From Verrucomicrobiaceae bacterium (GTDB lineage: Bacteria; Verrucomicrobiota; Verrucomicrobiia; Verrucomicrobiales; Verrucomicrobiaceae): a DNA stretch of 64,000 bases. The DNA lies in the NCBI GenBank assembly GCA_947458455.1, contig CANGYJ010000002.1, positions 533,351 to 597,350 on the forward strand, given 5' to 3'. A program made the position numbers and the translations under genes. Shown here piece by piece: positions 18,538-30,426 of the stretch; the first letter of the stretch is position 1; each line of letters begins with the position of its first letter. The notes beneath the pieces are model-generated. The model worked only from the letters and a program-made list of their open reading frames with translations. It ran no database searches and was not told the origin of the DNA.

Positions 18538-20979
18538 TTAGACCTTCGCACCAGCGGCCTGAGCGGCGGCGATGGCCTGCTCGGCCCGCATCGCCTCGAT
18601 CTGAGCATCGAGCACCTGGCGCTTGAGGCTGGTGCCGGTCTTCTTCGCATACCAGAGCACCAGCGGGGAGGCGATGAAGATGGAGGAGTAGGTGCCGAGC
18701 AGCACGCCGATGGTGATCGGCATGGCAAACTCGAGCATGGCCGGATTGCCAAGGAAGAGCAGCACGATCATCGGGGCGAGGGCGGTGGGGCCGGTGAGGA
18801 GCGTGCGGGAGAGCGTCTTGCAGATGGCCTCGTTCATCGTGTCACGCAGGGAGCCGCCGCTGCCGCGATGGATTTCCTCACGGATACGGTCAAACACCAC
18901 GATGGTGTCGTTGATCGAGTAACCGGCGATGGTGAGCAAGGCACCGACGTGGATGATGCTCAGCTCCTGGCCGAAAAGCACGCAGAGGCCGGGCACCATG
19001 AGCACGTCATGGAAGAGGGCGACGCTGGCACCGAGGGCGAAGGCGAACTCGAAGCGGAACATGAGGTAAACGAAGATGGCCACGAGGGCGAGCGCCATGG
19101 CCCAGAGGGAGGAAACCATGGCTTCATCCCCGATGACCGCTCCGACGGTGGCGATGCTGGTACCCGTGATGGTGCCATCCTTCCACTTGCCTTTGACGGC
19201 GTTCTCAATGACCGCGCCGCTGAGCTCTTCGCAGCGAATGGAGATGTTCGTGGCTCCGGTGGCGGGATCAGCCTTGCGCTGGAGGTAGTAGGTGCCGATT
19301 TCAGCGCCCTGCGGGCTTTCTTGGGTGACGGGCTGCCTGAGAGGCTTGATGAGAGCGTCGAATTCGGTGTCGGCGATGGCCTTGCCGGGAGCGAGGACGA
19401 CGTCCACACGGCCACCACCGCGGAAGTCGATGCCGAGGCCGGCTTTGCCTTTCACCCCGAGGGTGGCGAAGGAAATGGCGGTGACGACGAGCGAGGCGAT
19501 GATGAAGGTGGGAGCCTTACCGAGGATATCGAAGACCTTGTCTGGGATGATGCGGGTGGTGTGGATCGTGTGGAGGATGTTCTTGTCCACCACCCACATA
19601 AAGATCACGCGGGTGACGATGAGGGCACCGACCATCGAGGAGAGTAGACCAATCATCAGCGTGACGGCGAAACCCTTCACGAGGCCGCCGGAGATGGCGA
19701 AGAGGATGACGGCGGAGATGAGCGTGGTGATGTTCGAGTCGGCAATGGCAGAGAAAGCCTTCTCGTAAGCAGCCTCAAGAGCGCCGGCGAGGGTCTTGCC
19801 GGCTTCCATTTCTTCTCGCAGGCGTTCGTAGATGAGCACGTTCGCATCCACGGCCATGCCGATGGTGAGTACGAGACCGGCGATACCGGGCATGGTGAGG
19901 GTGAACTGGAACAGCGCCAGCGCGCCGAAGAGGATGCACATGTTCACCACGAGGCCGATGATGGCGACGAGACCAGCGAGGCGGTAGATGAAGACCATGA
20001 ACAGCGTGGTGAGCGCGAGAGCGGCGATGCCGACCCACTTGCCTTGGTCGATGGACGACTGGCCGTAAGCGGAGGACACGGTGCTCTCGGACTGGATGCG
20101 CATCGGGTTTTCGAGCGGGTTGTTCAGCAAGGTGGAAAGCGTGAAGGCTTCCTCCTGGTCGAAGTCGCCGGTGATGCTGGCATTGCCGTTGTATTTCTTC
20201 TCGCGAAGCACCGGAGCGGAAATCACCACGCCGTCCACGATGATGGCCATGCGGCGGCCTTGATTAACCTCGGCCGTGGCGTCGAAGAGCTTCGTGCCTT
20301 CGCTGTTCATCTTGAGCAGCACGGTCCAGCCTTCGGCATCGAAGGTGGCTCCGGCACGATCGACGTGTTTGCCTTCAAACTCGGCGCGGCGCTTCACCAC
20401 AAGGTCTGGCTGGGGGATTTCCTTGCCCATCTTGTCCTTGCGGGGCTTCTGGGGAAGAAGCTCGAAGGAAGGATCCCGCACACCGCTGGCCTTGTTGGCC
20501 TTCAGCTCGTCTTCCTTCTGCTGGTAGCCGGAATCAGAGTGTGTCATGCGGAACTCAAGATGAGCCACCTGCTGGATCTTTTTGCGGATGCCGTCGATTT
20601 CCTCGGGCTTCACGCCGGGCATCTGGATGACGATGCGGGTTTCACCCTGCGGTTGCATGGTGAGATCCTTGTTGCCGCCTTCGTTGAGGCGCTTTTCGAG
20701 GATTCCGATGGCCTGCTGGACGGAAACGGAGGTCACCGGCTTGGCGGTGCCGTCATCGGATTTGCCAGGCTGGAGCTCGACGATGAACTCGCTGCCGCCT
20801 TGAAGGTCGATTCCCAGCGGGATGCCGACGCTCTTGATGGTGAGCAGGGAGGAGGCCGCCGTGAGGGCGATGAGCAGCGTGCCGACGAGGCGCTTGGTCT
20901 TGTGGACGGCGGTGCCGACATAGATCAGCAGCATCAGCATCAGGGTGGCTCCGATAAGGAAGGTAGCGTAGGCGTTCAT
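18538..20979 (-). CDS. secDF: protein-export membrane protein SecD-SecF fusion
   Basis: An 813-residue fusion. The SecD half has the start GIDLQGGSEFIVEL, periplasmic P1 subdomain (ILEKRLNEGG, IVIQMPGV), and membrane block VLTIGMAVDANVLIYERLRE. The SecF half begins near GLGIDFRGGGRVDVVL and carries SINDTIVVFDRIREE. About twelve membrane segments are visible in two sets of six. SecDF uses the proton-motive force to pull translocating proteins out of the SecYEG channel. It lies 39 bases after yajC, in the conserved tgt-yajC-secDF order, and ends at a strong terminator. Confidence 0.96.
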   Translation of the reverse strand: MNAYATFLIGATLMLMLLIYVGTAVHKTKRLVGTLLIALTAASSLLTIKSVGIPLGIDLQGGSEFIVELQPGKSDDGTAKPVTSVSVQQAIGILEKRLNEGGNKDLTMQPQGETRIVIQMPGVKPEEIDGIRKKIQQVAHLEFRMTHSDSGYQQKEDELKANKASGVRDPSFELLPQKPRKDKMGKEIPQPDLVVKRRAEFEGKHVDRAGATFDAEGWTVLLKMNSEGTKLFDATAEVNQGRRMAIIVDGVVISAPVLREKKYNGNASITGDFDQEEAFTLSTLLNNPLENPMRIQSESTVSSAYGQSSIDQGKWVGIAALALTTLFMVFIYRLAGLVAIIGLVVNMCILFGALALFQFTLTMPGIAGLVLTIGMAVDANVLIYERLREEMEAGKTLAGALEAAYEKAFSAIADSNITTLISAVILFAISGGLVKGFAVTLMIGLLSSMVGALIVTRVIFMWVVDKNILHTIHTTRIIPDKVFDILGKAPTFIIASLVVTAISFATLGVKGKAGLGIDFRGGGRVDVVLAPGKAIADTEFDALIKPLRQPVTQESPQGAEIGTYYLQRKADPATGATNISIRCEELSGAVIENAVKGKWKDGTITGTSIATVGAVIGDEAMVSSLWAMALALVAIFVYLMFRFEFAFALGASVALFHDVLMVPGLCVLFGQELSIIHVGALLTIAGYSINDTIVVFDRIREEIHRGSGGSLRDTMNEAICKTLSRTLLTGPTALAPMIVLLFLGNPAMLEFAMPITIGVLLGTYSSIFIASPLVLWYAKKTGTSLKRQVLDAQIEAMRAEQAIAAAQAAGAKV

Positions 20980-21018
20980 GGTTGGGGAAAGCTAAAAAGG
21001 GAACTGGAGAGGCCAGGG

Positions 21019-22574
<1,556 letters not shown>

Positions 22575-23405
22575 CTACTTCACCGTGTAACGCAGCACCT
22601 TCGCCAGCGTGGCACGCATGTCTTTGCGATCGACGATCATATCGACGAGGCCGTGCTGGAGCATGAATTCGGCGGTCTGGAAGCCGGGAGGGAGATCGGC
22701 GTGGGTGGTTTCCTTCACCACACGGGGACCAGCAAAGCCGATCATGCATTTCGGCTCGGCGATGATGAGGTCGCCGAGGGTGGCGAAGCTGGCGGTGACG
22801 CCGCCGGTGGTCGGATGGGTGAGGACGGAGATGTAAGGCAGGCGTGCCTCGGCATGGCGGGCGAGCGCACCGCTCGTTTTGGCCATCTGCATGAGGCTGA
22901 GGATACCCTCATGCATACGGGCGCCGCCGGAGGCGGAAAAGACGATGACGGGCTTTCGCTCGGCGGTGGCCACTTCGATGGCGCGGGTGATTTTTTCACC
23001 CACCACGCTGCCCATGGAGGCTCCGAGGAAGCGGAAATCCATGACCGCGAGCAGGACGGGGATCGTCTCGATCTGGGCCCGTCCGGTCACGACGGCTTCG
23101 CCGAGGCCGGTTTTCTGCTGATAAGCCTTCACCTTGTCGAGGTAGCCTTTGAAGCCGAGGGCGTTCACGCTGTCGAGCTTGGCATCCATCTCCTGAAAGC
23201 TGCCTTCGTCCACGAGGCTTGCCAAGCGTTCGCCGCTGCTGATGGTGAAATGGTAGCCGCAGTGGTTACAGACACGGAGGTTCTTGGTGAGGGCGTCCTC
23301 GAAGAGGCTCTCGTTGCATGAGGGGCATTTGGTCCAAAGGCCCTCAGGCATGTCCTTCTTCTTCTCGCCGAGTTCATCGACGCTGCGTTTTTTGAAAAAT
23401 CCCAT
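22575..23405 (-). CDS. accD: acetyl-CoA carboxylase carboxyltransferase subunit beta
   Basis: A 276-residue protein with the AccD four-Cys zinc ribbon (C27, C30, C46, C49) followed by a crotonase-fold carboxyltransferase domain. Marker blocks are FKGYLDKVKAYQQKTGL, RFLGASMGSVVGEKI, VIVFSASGGARMHEGILSLM and ISVLTHPTTGGVTASFA. It transfers CO2 from carboxybiotin to acetyl-CoA with AccA, the first step of fatty acid synthesis. accA is not in the window. Confidence 0.97.
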   Translation of the reverse strand: MGFFKKRSVDELGEKKKDMPEGLWTKCPSCNESLFEDALTKNLRVCNHCGYHFTISSGERLASLVDEGSFQEMDAKLDSVNALGFKGYLDKVKAYQQKTGLGEAVVTGRAQIETIPVLLAVMDFRFLGASMGSVVGEKITRAIEVATAERKPVIVFSASGGARMHEGILSLMQMAKTSGALARHAEARLPYISVLTHPTTGGVTASFATLGDLIIAEPKCMIGFAGPRVVKETTHADLPPGFQTAEFMLQHGLVDMIVDRKDMRATLAKVLRYTVK

Positions 23406-23559
23406 GGTGTTGTGTGTGGCGTTCAGTGGCTTCCGACGGTGGCAGACCAGACCTGAGCGGCTCTCCCCGAAATGGCACTCGCGGGATCAACAAAGCGGGG
23501 TAAACCGCCCTGCCAGCACACAGGACCGGACCAGCCTGAGCCGGACGCGGACGGCGATG

Positions 23560-24378
23560 CTAGCCGCGTGCCACGGTGATGACCACCACTTTTTCGGCCC
23601 CACCGTCTTTCTTGAGCACGCGGGCACATTCGCTGGTGGTGCTGCCGGTGGTCAAAACATCGTCCACGAGGAGGATTTTCCGCCCATGAAGGTCCGGCGG
23701 CCAGGGCAGATACCACTGCCACCAACGCGGTGGGCGCAGGCGGAAGGCCCCACGGAGATTTTCCTGCCGCTGGCGGCGGTTGAGGTTGGCCTGCTTCACG
23801 GTGGGCAGGATGCGCTCCAGCGCCTGGGCGGCCGGGATGCCGGTGAACTGCCCCAGCCGCACACAGAGCTCCCAGCTCTGATTGAATTCGCGGTCGGATT
23901 CCCGCTCGGGATGCAGCGGCACGGGCACGAGAAGCCATTCGTTGAGTTTTTCGGCCCGCAGCCGCTCCTCGTCGAGCACCCGGCGCAGGAGGACGGCGAG
24001 GGAAGCCCGCAAATGCAGCCTGCGGCCATATTTGAAGCGGTGAATCAGCTCCCGCACCGGCCCACGGGCGGTGCAGGAAGCCACCGCGAAGTCGAACTCC
24101 AGCTTTTGGCCCTCGCAGTTCGAGCAGCGGAAGGCGTTCGTGAAGGCCCCGTCATACATTTCACCGCATTTCGAGCAATACGGCGGCACCTGCGGCTCGA
24201 TGGCTTTCAGACAGGCTTGGCAGAGCCAATTCACCTCCTCATGCCGTTCCGCCAGACGCTCCAGCGGCTCCGTGCAGGCCACGCACACCGGCGGAAAGAC
24301 CAGCTCCTCCGCCGCCCGCATCAGCGGCCTCACCAGCCGCCACAGGGCAGAATGGGGTGGCGGGCCGGGGTAGGACAT
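23560..24378 (-). CDS. ComF family phosphoribosyltransferase-like protein
   Basis: A 272-residue protein with the ComF double zinc-finger N-terminus (VFPPVCVAC, WLCQACL, PYCSKCGE, RCSNCEG), the linker HRFKYGRRLHLRASLA, and the C-terminal PRPP motif KILLVDDVLTTGSTTSECA. ComF proteins act in DNA uptake in naturally competent bacteria; many homologues have unknown roles. A spacing of 9 bases follows the response-regulator gene, so it may be co-transcribed with the two-component system. Confidence 0.9.
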   Translation of the reverse strand: MSYPGPPPHSALWRLVRPLMRAAEELVFPPVCVACTEPLERLAERHEEVNWLCQACLKAIEPQVPPYCSKCGEMYDGAFTNAFRCSNCEGQKLEFDFAVASCTARGPVRELIHRFKYGRRLHLRASLAVLLRRVLDEERLRAEKLNEWLLVPVPLHPERESDREFNQSWELCVRLGQFTGIPAAQALERILPTVKQANLNRRQRQENLRGAFRLRPPRWWQWYLPWPPDLHGRKILLVDDVLTTGSTTSECARVLKKDGGAEKVVVITVARG

Positions 24379-24387
24379 GACTAAAAA

Positions 24388-25083
24388 TTATTCATAGCGA
24401 TAGCCCGCCCCATGCACGGTGCGGATGACGCGAGGCTGCGAAGGGTCTTTTTCGACTCGTTTGCGGAGCTGCGAGATGTGCTGATCGAGGGCACGGCTTT
24501 CGGGGAAATAATCGACGCCCCAAACCTCGTCGGCGAGGGTGTTGCGGTCCACCACCTTGCCACGGCGATCAAAAAGCAGGCGCAGGACTTTCACGTCACG
24601 CGGGGAGAGCTGGATCTCCAACTCGCCGCGGTAGGCACGGAGTTCATCCGGCACGATGCGGAGGTCATCCATGGTGAAGACCTCATCCCCTTTCGTGGTG
24701 ACGCTGGTGCTCACGCGGGTGGCGGTGCGGCGCAGGATGGCGCGGATTCGGGCGATGATCTCCTTCACGCCGAAGGGCTTTGTCATGTAGTCATCGGCAC
24801 CGAGTTCGAGGCCGAGCACCGTGTCGATTTCCTCGGCTTTGGCGGTGAGAAAGAGGATCGGCACCTTTTCGTCCTGCTTGCGGATCTGTTTGCAGACCTC
24901 GTAGCCGTTGAGGCCAGGCATCATGACATCAAGGCAGACGAAATCGGGGTTTTCGACGCGGAAGAAATCCACGGCTTGAAGCCCGTCAGCGGCGGCCACG
25001 ACTTGGAAGCCCTCCATGGTGAGCACTTCGCGGAGGGCCTCGCGGGTGTGTTCGTCGTCTTCGGCGATGAGGATCTTGGTCAT
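24388..25083 (-). CDS. OmpR/PhoB-family response regulator
   Basis: A 231-residue regulator. The receiver domain has acidic D9/D10, phospho-acceptor D52 (VCLDVMMPGLNGYEV) and the TKPF lysine. The C-terminal winged-helix domain ends in ALDQHISQLRKRVEKDPSQ and the typical IRTVHGAGYRYE. Its ATG overlaps the kinase stop (ATGA), so the two are translated together. The pair lies after the phosphate-uptake genes, but nothing in the sequence proves a phosphate response. Confidence 0.93.
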   Translation of the reverse strand: MTKILIAEDDEHTREALREVLTMEGFQVVAAADGLQAVDFFRVENPDFVCLDVMMPGLNGYEVCKQIRKQDEKVPILFLTAKAEEIDTVLGLELGADDYMTKPFGVKEIIARIRAILRRTATRVSTSVTTKGDEVFTMDDLRIVPDELRAYRGELEIQLSPRDVKVLRLLFDRRGKVVDRNTLADEVWGVDYFPESRALDQHISQLRKRVEKDPSQPRVIRTVHGAGYRYE

Positions 25084-26765
25084 GATGGTGGGGTGGAGGG
25101 TTGAATGGGAAGGGTGAGAATGAAACGTGCTCCTTCACGATACTGCGGGCAGACGACGAGCTTACCGCCATGCAATTGTGCCAGTTCGCGGGAGATGGTC
25201 AATCCAATGCCTGTGCCGCTGACGCCTTCGTTCAGGTCGCTGCGGAGGCGTTCAAAGGGCTCGAAGACGGCTTTGCGCTTGCCCGATGGAATGCCGGGGC
25301 CGCGATCTTCGACGATGAGGCGGGCCACGCTGCCTTCCACCTCCGTGCGCAGGCCCACATGGCGGCCCGCGAGGCCATATTTCTCGACGTTGGAGAGCAG
25401 ATTCCCGAGGATTTGCGAGATGGCATCCGCATCGGCATGAAGGACAGGCGGCCCGTGCAGATCGAGGTGAATCTCGAAACCCTTTGCCTCCAGCATCGGC
25501 TTCCAAAACTCGATGGCACGCGTGGCGATGTCGTCGATCGAGACAGGTTTGGGCGAGATGGTGAGCTTATCCCGCTGCTGGCGGGCGTAATTGAGCACGT
25601 TTTGGATGAGCCGGTCGAGGCGGGAGGTCTCGGTTTCCACCACGGAGAGCTGGCGTTTCATCGTCGCATCGCCGGAGGATTCGGCGCGGTGCGATGCCAT
25701 CTCCGCATAGAGGCGAATGTTCGTGAGCGGCGTCTTCAGCTCGTGGGAGATTTGATTCACAAAGGTCACCCGCTGCTGCGCCACGCTCAACTCGCGGGCG
25801 CTTTCGTGGAAATAAAGCCAGGCCAGCACGATGATCAGCATCACGCCGGAGCCCATGCCCAGCATGATGGGGAAAAGGTAGGGCTTTGGGAATTCCTCAT
25901 CGGCGGAGGAGTAGGCCAGCTCCCACTGGCTGAGAGGCTCCGAACAGGCCCGGTGAGCCGCCGGAGGCCGCTCGGAGCCCTCCAGTCGCTTGCCCCACTG
26001 GTGCAGCGGCACCCCGCGAAGGCTGGCGAGCATCATCCGCCCCGGTGGCACCTCCCGTCCTGGGTGCGGCAGGCGGGCAAATAGGCCCTGCATGAGCCGG
26101 TGGGTATCCAGCAGCAGCCCGCACAAACTGCCGTCCGGGAATTTTTTCCAATAGATGAAGGTCTGCTCCGCCACATGCCAGCCGCTGACGGCGCGGGGAG
26201 TCGAGGATGGCGTGGTGATTTCGTGGATGTGATAGCCGCCGAGCTTCTGAAACGTCTGCCAGGGGGCTTTTCGGCGTTCTGTGCTGGAGCTGGCGATGAA
26301 AGTGGGAGAAATCCGCTGAAACGGAGGCCCGCCACGCGGATCCGCCACGATCGTTTCCGGGCTAGGGCCGAAGGAGCGTGCCCGGCTCTTGAGTTCCGCC
26401 ATCAGTTCCATTGGCTCCAGCCCGCCTGGCGGATCGAAGGCATTTTTACCGGGCAGCTCGCTGAGCTTCCCGCTGGCATCCAGGGACCAGACCCGGGCCG
26501 TCCACGGGTGCTGGATGAGCCCACTACATGCGGTCGCGGCACTGGCCGCACCCGCAGAGATCGCGTCGAGTTCATCCGTGAGTTGCCGCAGGTCGTGGAC
26601 GAGCTGGTGATCCGCCGAGGAGAGACGTTCGGCCAGGATCGCCTGCATGGAGGCATCCGTGCGTTTGGCGGCATCCCGCATCAAATACGTCCCCAGCCAT
26701 GCCAGCAGGGCCAGCGGCAGGGCGACGAGGACGATGAAGAGGACGGTGGAACGACGGCGGAGCAT
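25080..26765 (-). CDS. membrane sensor histidine kinase
   Basis: A 561-residue kinase: TM1 about residues 8-27, a large extracytoplasmic sensor region (about 30-295) with no recognised fold, and TM2 about 300-322 (MLGMGSGVMLIIVLAWLYF). The HisKA box is FVNQISHELKTPLTNIRLY (H341), and the HATPase boxes are LLSNVEKYG, VEDRGPGIP and GTGIGLTIS. It phosphorylates the response regulator encoded next. There is no HAMP or PAS domain between TM2 and the H box. Its signal is unknown. Confidence 0.93.
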   Translation of the reverse strand: MLRRRSTVLFIVLVALPLALLAWLGTYLMRDAAKRTDASMQAILAERLSSADHQLVHDLRQLTDELDAISAGAASAATACSGLIQHPWTARVWSLDASGKLSELPGKNAFDPPGGLEPMELMAELKSRARSFGPSPETIVADPRGGPPFQRISPTFIASSSTERRKAPWQTFQKLGGYHIHEITTPSSTPRAVSGWHVAEQTFIYWKKFPDGSLCGLLLDTHRLMQGLFARLPHPGREVPPGRMMLASLRGVPLHQWGKRLEGSERPPAAHRACSEPLSQWELAYSSADEEFPKPYLFPIMLGMGSGVMLIIVLAWLYFHESARELSVAQQRVTFVNQISHELKTPLTNIRLYAEMASHRAESSGDATMKRQLSVVETETSRLDRLIQNVLNYARQQRDKLTISPKPVSIDDIATRAIEFWKPMLEAKGFEIHLDLHGPPVLHADADAISQILGNLLSNVEKYGLAGRHVGLRTEVEGSVARLIVEDRGPGIPSGKRKAVFEPFERLRSDLNEGVSGTGIGLTISRELAQLHGGKLVVCPQYREGARFILTLPIQPSTPPS

Positions 26766-26826
26766 TACAGAGCCGCATAATTTAGGTCCGCCGGAGATTT
26801 GGTCATCTGAAATATATAAATTCCAG

Positions 26827-26866
26827 AAAACAAACCGGGGTGGCGCTCTTTTGAGCCACCCCGGTT
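26827..26866 (-). terminator. rho-independent terminator after the PiT gene
   Basis: AACCGGGGTGGC (26833-26844) pairs with GCCACCCCGGTT (26855-26866). On the minus strand this is followed by TTTGTTTT. It lies about 130 bases past the PiT stop and before the kinase start, separating the phosphate genes from the two-component system. The rest of 26766-26999 shows nothing else. Confidence 0.82.
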
Positions 26867-26999
26867 ATCGAGTTGTCCAACAACAAGAAGAATCCACTCA
26901 ACTGGAATAATTGCATCCTGCCATAACAGCCAGAAGAAGCGTCAGGTGCCGGTGAGTGAGTTGTAAGTGAATGTCAGGCAGGCTTCTTTTGCCCTGAAA

Positions 27000-28103
27000 T
27001 CAGGCTCCAAACAGGCCGCAAACCTTGTAAATCAGCCAGCCCAGAAGCGCGGTGGCCGGGATGGTCATCACCCAGGCCCAGACGATGCGCTCGACGAGGC
27101 TCCACTGGATGGCGTTCCAGCGTTTCGCCGCGCCCACGCCCATGATGGAGGTGGTGATCGTGTGCGTCGTGCTGACCGGCATCCCCATGGCTCCCGTGAC
27201 GGCCAAAATCGTGGCTGCCGTCGTCTCCGCCGCGAAACCATGCACCGGCTTCATTTTGACCATTTTATGGCCCAAGGTCTTGATGATGCGCCAGCCGCCT
27301 GCGTAGGTGCCGGCGGCCATGGTGAGGGCGCAGGTCAGGATGATCCAGAGGGGAATCGAGGCGGATTTGTCCGGGACTTTGAGAAAGCTGAGCCAGGAAG
27401 GCAGTCCATCGAGCTCTCCAGCGGCCGTGGCCCCAAAAAGGGTCAGCATGATGACGCCCATCGTTTTTTGCGCATCGGCCATGCCGTGACCGAAGCCCAT
27501 GTAACCGGCGCTGACGATCTGGAGGTGCCCGAAGGTCTTGTTCACCGTGTGCGGACGCCAGTTGCGGATCAGCAGGAAGAGCAGACCCATGACGACAAAG
27601 CCCACCGTCAGTCCCAAAAGCGGGCTGGAGATCATCGGAATGACCACCTTGTGATAGATGCCTTCCATGCTGACCTTGCCGCTGACCTTGTCGATCTTTT
27701 CGCGGGACCAGATGAGCACGTCCCAGTTGCCGTTGGAGGCGCCCAGACTGGCCCCGATGAGGCCGCCGACGAGGGCGTGGGTGCTGCTGGAGGGCATGCC
27801 GAACCACCAGGTGAGTAGATTCCAGATGATGCCACCCATCATGGCGCAAAAGATCGTTAGCGTGGTCACGGCGACGACTTTGTCATCGACGATGCCGCTG
27901 TGGATCGTCTTCGCCACGGCCTGGCCGAAGAAGGCCCCGATGAGGTTGGTGATGGAAGCCAGCAGCAGGGCCTGGCGAGGCGTCAGCACCTTCGTGGAGA
28001 CGACGGTGGCGATGGCGTTCGCGGTGTCGTGGAAGCCATTGATATACTCAAAGGCCAGCACGACGAACATCACCACAAACAAGAGAAACAGGGCGGTCGT
28101 CAT
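27000..28103 (-). CDS. PiT-family inorganic phosphate transporter
   Basis: A 367-residue membrane protein with about ten membrane segments and the two PiT signature repeats: FEYINGFHDTANAIATVVST near the N-terminus and the second-half counterpart GFGHGMADAQKTMGVIML. PiT carriers import metal-phosphate with protons or sodium. It follows the DUF47 gene by 18 bases, the standard accessory arrangement for this family. Shorter than E. coli PitA (about 500) because the central cytoplasmic loop is reduced. Confidence 0.93.
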   Translation of the reverse strand: MTTALFLLFVVMFVVLAFEYINGFHDTANAIATVVSTKVLTPRQALLLASITNLIGAFFGQAVAKTIHSGIVDDKVVAVTTLTIFCAMMGGIIWNLLTWWFGMPSSSTHALVGGLIGASLGASNGNWDVLIWSREKIDKVSGKVSMEGIYHKVVIPMISSPLLGLTVGFVVMGLLFLLIRNWRPHTVNKTFGHLQIVSAGYMGFGHGMADAQKTMGVIMLTLFGATAAGELDGLPSWLSFLKVPDKSASIPLWIILTCALTMAAGTYAGGWRIIKTLGHKMVKMKPVHGFAAETTAATILAVTGAMGMPVSTTHTITTSIMGVGAAKRWNAIQWSLVERIVWAWVMTIPATALLGWLIYKVCGLFGA

Positions 28104-28121
28104 GAGTCGCGTGGTGACGGA

Positions 28122-28751
28122 TCAGGTGTATTTCAAAACGATGTGCGAGAGCACGTTCCCCGCATCGCGGCAGCGATCGACGACCTTTTCCAGCAGGTCG
28201 TAGAGGTCACGCAGCATGATGACACGGAGCGGATCGTGCTTGCCTTGATACAGGTCCTTCAGCAGGGCCAGGATGTATTTGTCGGCATCTCCCTCGACCT
28301 GCTGGAGCTTCGCGTTGTGCTCCTTCATCTTCTCCAGGTGCATCTTCCGGCGCAACTCGGCCACCATGGTCACCACGATGTCTACGGCACTCTGGGTAAA
28401 GGCCATCTGCTGGGAGAAATCCACGCCGTCGAGCTTTCCAGCGCAGATTTCATAGCGCTCGGCGATCTTTTCGACGGTCTTCGGGATCTTGTAGAGAGCG
28501 TTGGCGAGGGCTTCCACGTCCTCGCGCTCCAGATCGGTGACGAAGGTCTTGCAGAGAGCCTCGTCGATCTCCTGGGTGATGGCCTTGTCCTTGCGGCGGG
28601 CATTCTTGAGGCTCTCGAAGTCCTGAGTGCCTGCGGGCTTGGAAAGGAGGCTTTTCAGCAGGTGGACGCTATTTTGCGCTTCTTTGGCGCTGCGTTCGAG
28701 GAGATCGTAAAAGACGTCCGTTTTGCCAAAAAACTTTTGAAGGGAGATCAT
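28122..28751 (-). CDS. DUF47 (PhoU-like) phosphate transport accessory protein
   Basis: A 209-residue all-helical protein starting MISLQKFFGKTDVFYDLLER, with the DUF47 blocks TQEIDEALCKTFVTDLERED, DVEALANALYKIPKTVEKIA and LYDLLEKVVDRCRDAGNVLS. Proteins of this kind regulate or support the PiT transporter encoded next. The ATG at 28751 is preferred to an upstream ATG that would add 15 residues in the promoter region shared with the divergent sulfatase. Confidence 0.92.
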   Translation of the reverse strand: MISLQKFFGKTDVFYDLLERSAKEAQNSVHLLKSLLSKPAGTQDFESLKNARRKDKAITQEIDEALCKTFVTDLEREDVEALANALYKIPKTVEKIAERYEICAGKLDGVDFSQQMAFTQSAVDIVVTMVAELRRKMHLEKMKEHNAKLQQVEGDADKYILALLKDLYQGKHDPLRVIMLRDLYDLLEKVVDRCRDAGNVLSHIVLKYT

Positions 28752-28934
28752 GGTCAGTAGGTGGGAGAGTGAGCTTTCCGTGAGGCGGCGAGCCATTTAG
28801 AGCGGCTGGCCCTCGCTCTGTCAAAGGCGGGAATGTGACATTCGCCGAAACAATTGGGTGACGAGCGTGTCACGGCCGAGCGCAGGGGGATATTCACCGC
28901 AATCTCAGCCGCCTACCTTCGTTTCATCGCCGCC

Positions 28935-30392
28935 ATGAAGTGCCTCCTCATCTTCCTTTCGTCATTCGCCCTCGCCGCTTCGTCTTCTGCGGCAAAGCCA
29001 AACATCTTGTTTTTGCTCAGCGACGACCACAGCTACCCCTTCCTCAGCACCTACGGCAGCCCCAACGTCAAAACACCCACGCTCGACCAGCTCGCGGCGG
29101 AGGGGATGAAATTCCACCGCTTCTTCACGGGTGCGCCGCAGTGTGTGCCCTCGCGTGCCACGCTCATGACGGGCCGCTCGCCCGTGGCCGCACGCATGAC
29201 GCGATTCTCTGCACCGCTGCCTCGTGATGAGATCACGCTGCCGGAACTGCTCCGCGACCAAGGCGGCTACTTCACCGGCGTGTGCGGCCGCAGTTTCCAT
29301 CTCGATGGAGCGACGAAAATCGGCCAAGGAGCCGCGAAAGTCTTCCAGGAGCACCAGTTGAAGACCTTCATCGACCGCGTGGACTCACTGAACACCTGCT
29401 CAGACATCGAAGTGGCAGCCCAAGTCGCCGCTTTTCTGGACAAGAAGCCTGCGGACAAGCCTTTCTTCATGTGGGCGAACTTCAGCGACCCGCATCACGC
29501 GTGGAAAGCGCCCGCCGAGTTCCGTCCTGATCCCGCCTCGCTGAAAGTGCCCGCGCATTGGCCCGATCTGCCCGGCGTGCGTGAGCAGCTCGCCGACTAC
29601 TGCGCCGAGGTGAACCGCGTGGACCGCACCGTCACGGGCGTGCTCGAGGTGCTCAAAAAACGCGGCCTCATGGACAGCACGCTCATCGTCTTCTGCGGTG
29701 ACAACGGCATGGCCATGCCACACGGCAAAGGCTCGCTTTACGATCCCGGCTCGAACGTCCCCTTCCTCGTCCGCTGGCCCGGCGTCGTGAAGCCCGGGGG
29801 CGATTCGCGGGCCCTCATCAGCGGCGAAGACCTCGCACCCACGCTGCTCGATGCCGCTGGACTCGAAGCCGGCGCCAAAATGAGCGGTGTGAGCTTCTTG
29901 CCCCTGCTTAAGGGTGAAACGCACACGCCAAGGAAACACCTCTTCGTCGAGCGTGGCCCCCACGGCTCCGCGCCCGTGCAGGCGGACATGACGAATGCAG
30001 GCTACGACCTCGCCCGCGCTGTGCGCAGTGATCGCTACAAGTTCATCTACAACGGCACGCCGTGGATTCCCTATTCGCCCGTCGATTCCGCCGGTGGTGC
30101 AGCGTGGAAGCAAATGCAGGAGGCCAATGCCGCTGGAAAACTCTCGCCCGGCATGAAGGCGAGCTACTTCACCACGCCGCGTCCGGTTTATGAACTCTAC
30201 GACCTCGAAGCCGACCCCGCCGAGCTGAACAACCTCAGCGGCAAATCCGAACTCGCCGCCACCGAGCGCGAACTCCGCGCCGCCCTCGCCGAAAAGATGA
30301 TCCTCGATTGGGACTACCTGCCTCTCCCTGATTTGATGGAAGGCAACTCAGCTCAAGGCGGCGGCAAGAAGGGCAAAGGGAAGAAAAAGTAG
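28935..30392 (+). CDS. sulfatase (arylsulfatase/iduronate-2-sulfatase type), lysine-rich tail
   Basis: A 485-residue exported enzyme. Signal peptide about 1-20, metal-binding [13 protein letters not shown] (D30, D31), and the formylglycine motif C70-V-P-S-R, where Cys would be oxidised by a maturase not in this window. The later metal site is [14 protein letters not shown], and [17 protein letters not shown] also fits the family. It hydrolyses sulfate esters; the substrate is not predictable. The C-terminus ends in [11 protein letters not shown], a tail shared in kind with three other sulfatases here. The ATG at 28935 is preferred over 28854, which would put 27 residues before the signal peptide. 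Confidence 0.93.
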   Translation: MKCLLIFLSSFALAASSSAAKPNILFLLSDDHSYPFLSTYGSPNVKTPTLDQLAAEGMKFHRFFTGAPQCVPSRATLMTGRSPVAARMTRFSAPLPRDEITLPELLRDQGGYFTGVCGRSFHLDGATKIGQGAAKVFQEHQLKTFIDRVDSLNTCSDIEVAAQVAAFLDKKPADKPFFMWANFSDPHHAWKAPAEFRPDPASLKVPAHWPDLPGVREQLADYCAEVNRVDRTVTGVLEVLKKRGLMDSTLIVFCGDNGMAMPHGKGSLYDPGSNVPFLVRWPGVVKPGGDSRALISGEDLAPTLLDAAGLEAGAKMSGVSFLPLLKGETHTPRKHLFVERGPHGSAPVQADMTNAGYDLARAVRSDRYKFIYNGTPWIPYSPVDSAGGAAWKQMQEANAAGKLSPGMKASYFTTPRPVYELYDLEADPAELNNLSGKSELAATERELRAALAEKMILDWDYLPLPDLMEGNSAQGGGKKGKGKKK

Positions 30393-30426
30393 CCGTATCG
30401 CGAAGACTCGGCCACCGTGCCCGCCC

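Noticed and set aside
18538..20979. SecD-SecF fusion as something unusual
   Set aside because: Fused SecDF is known in many bacteria, including this phylum; the tgt-yajC-secDF order is standard.
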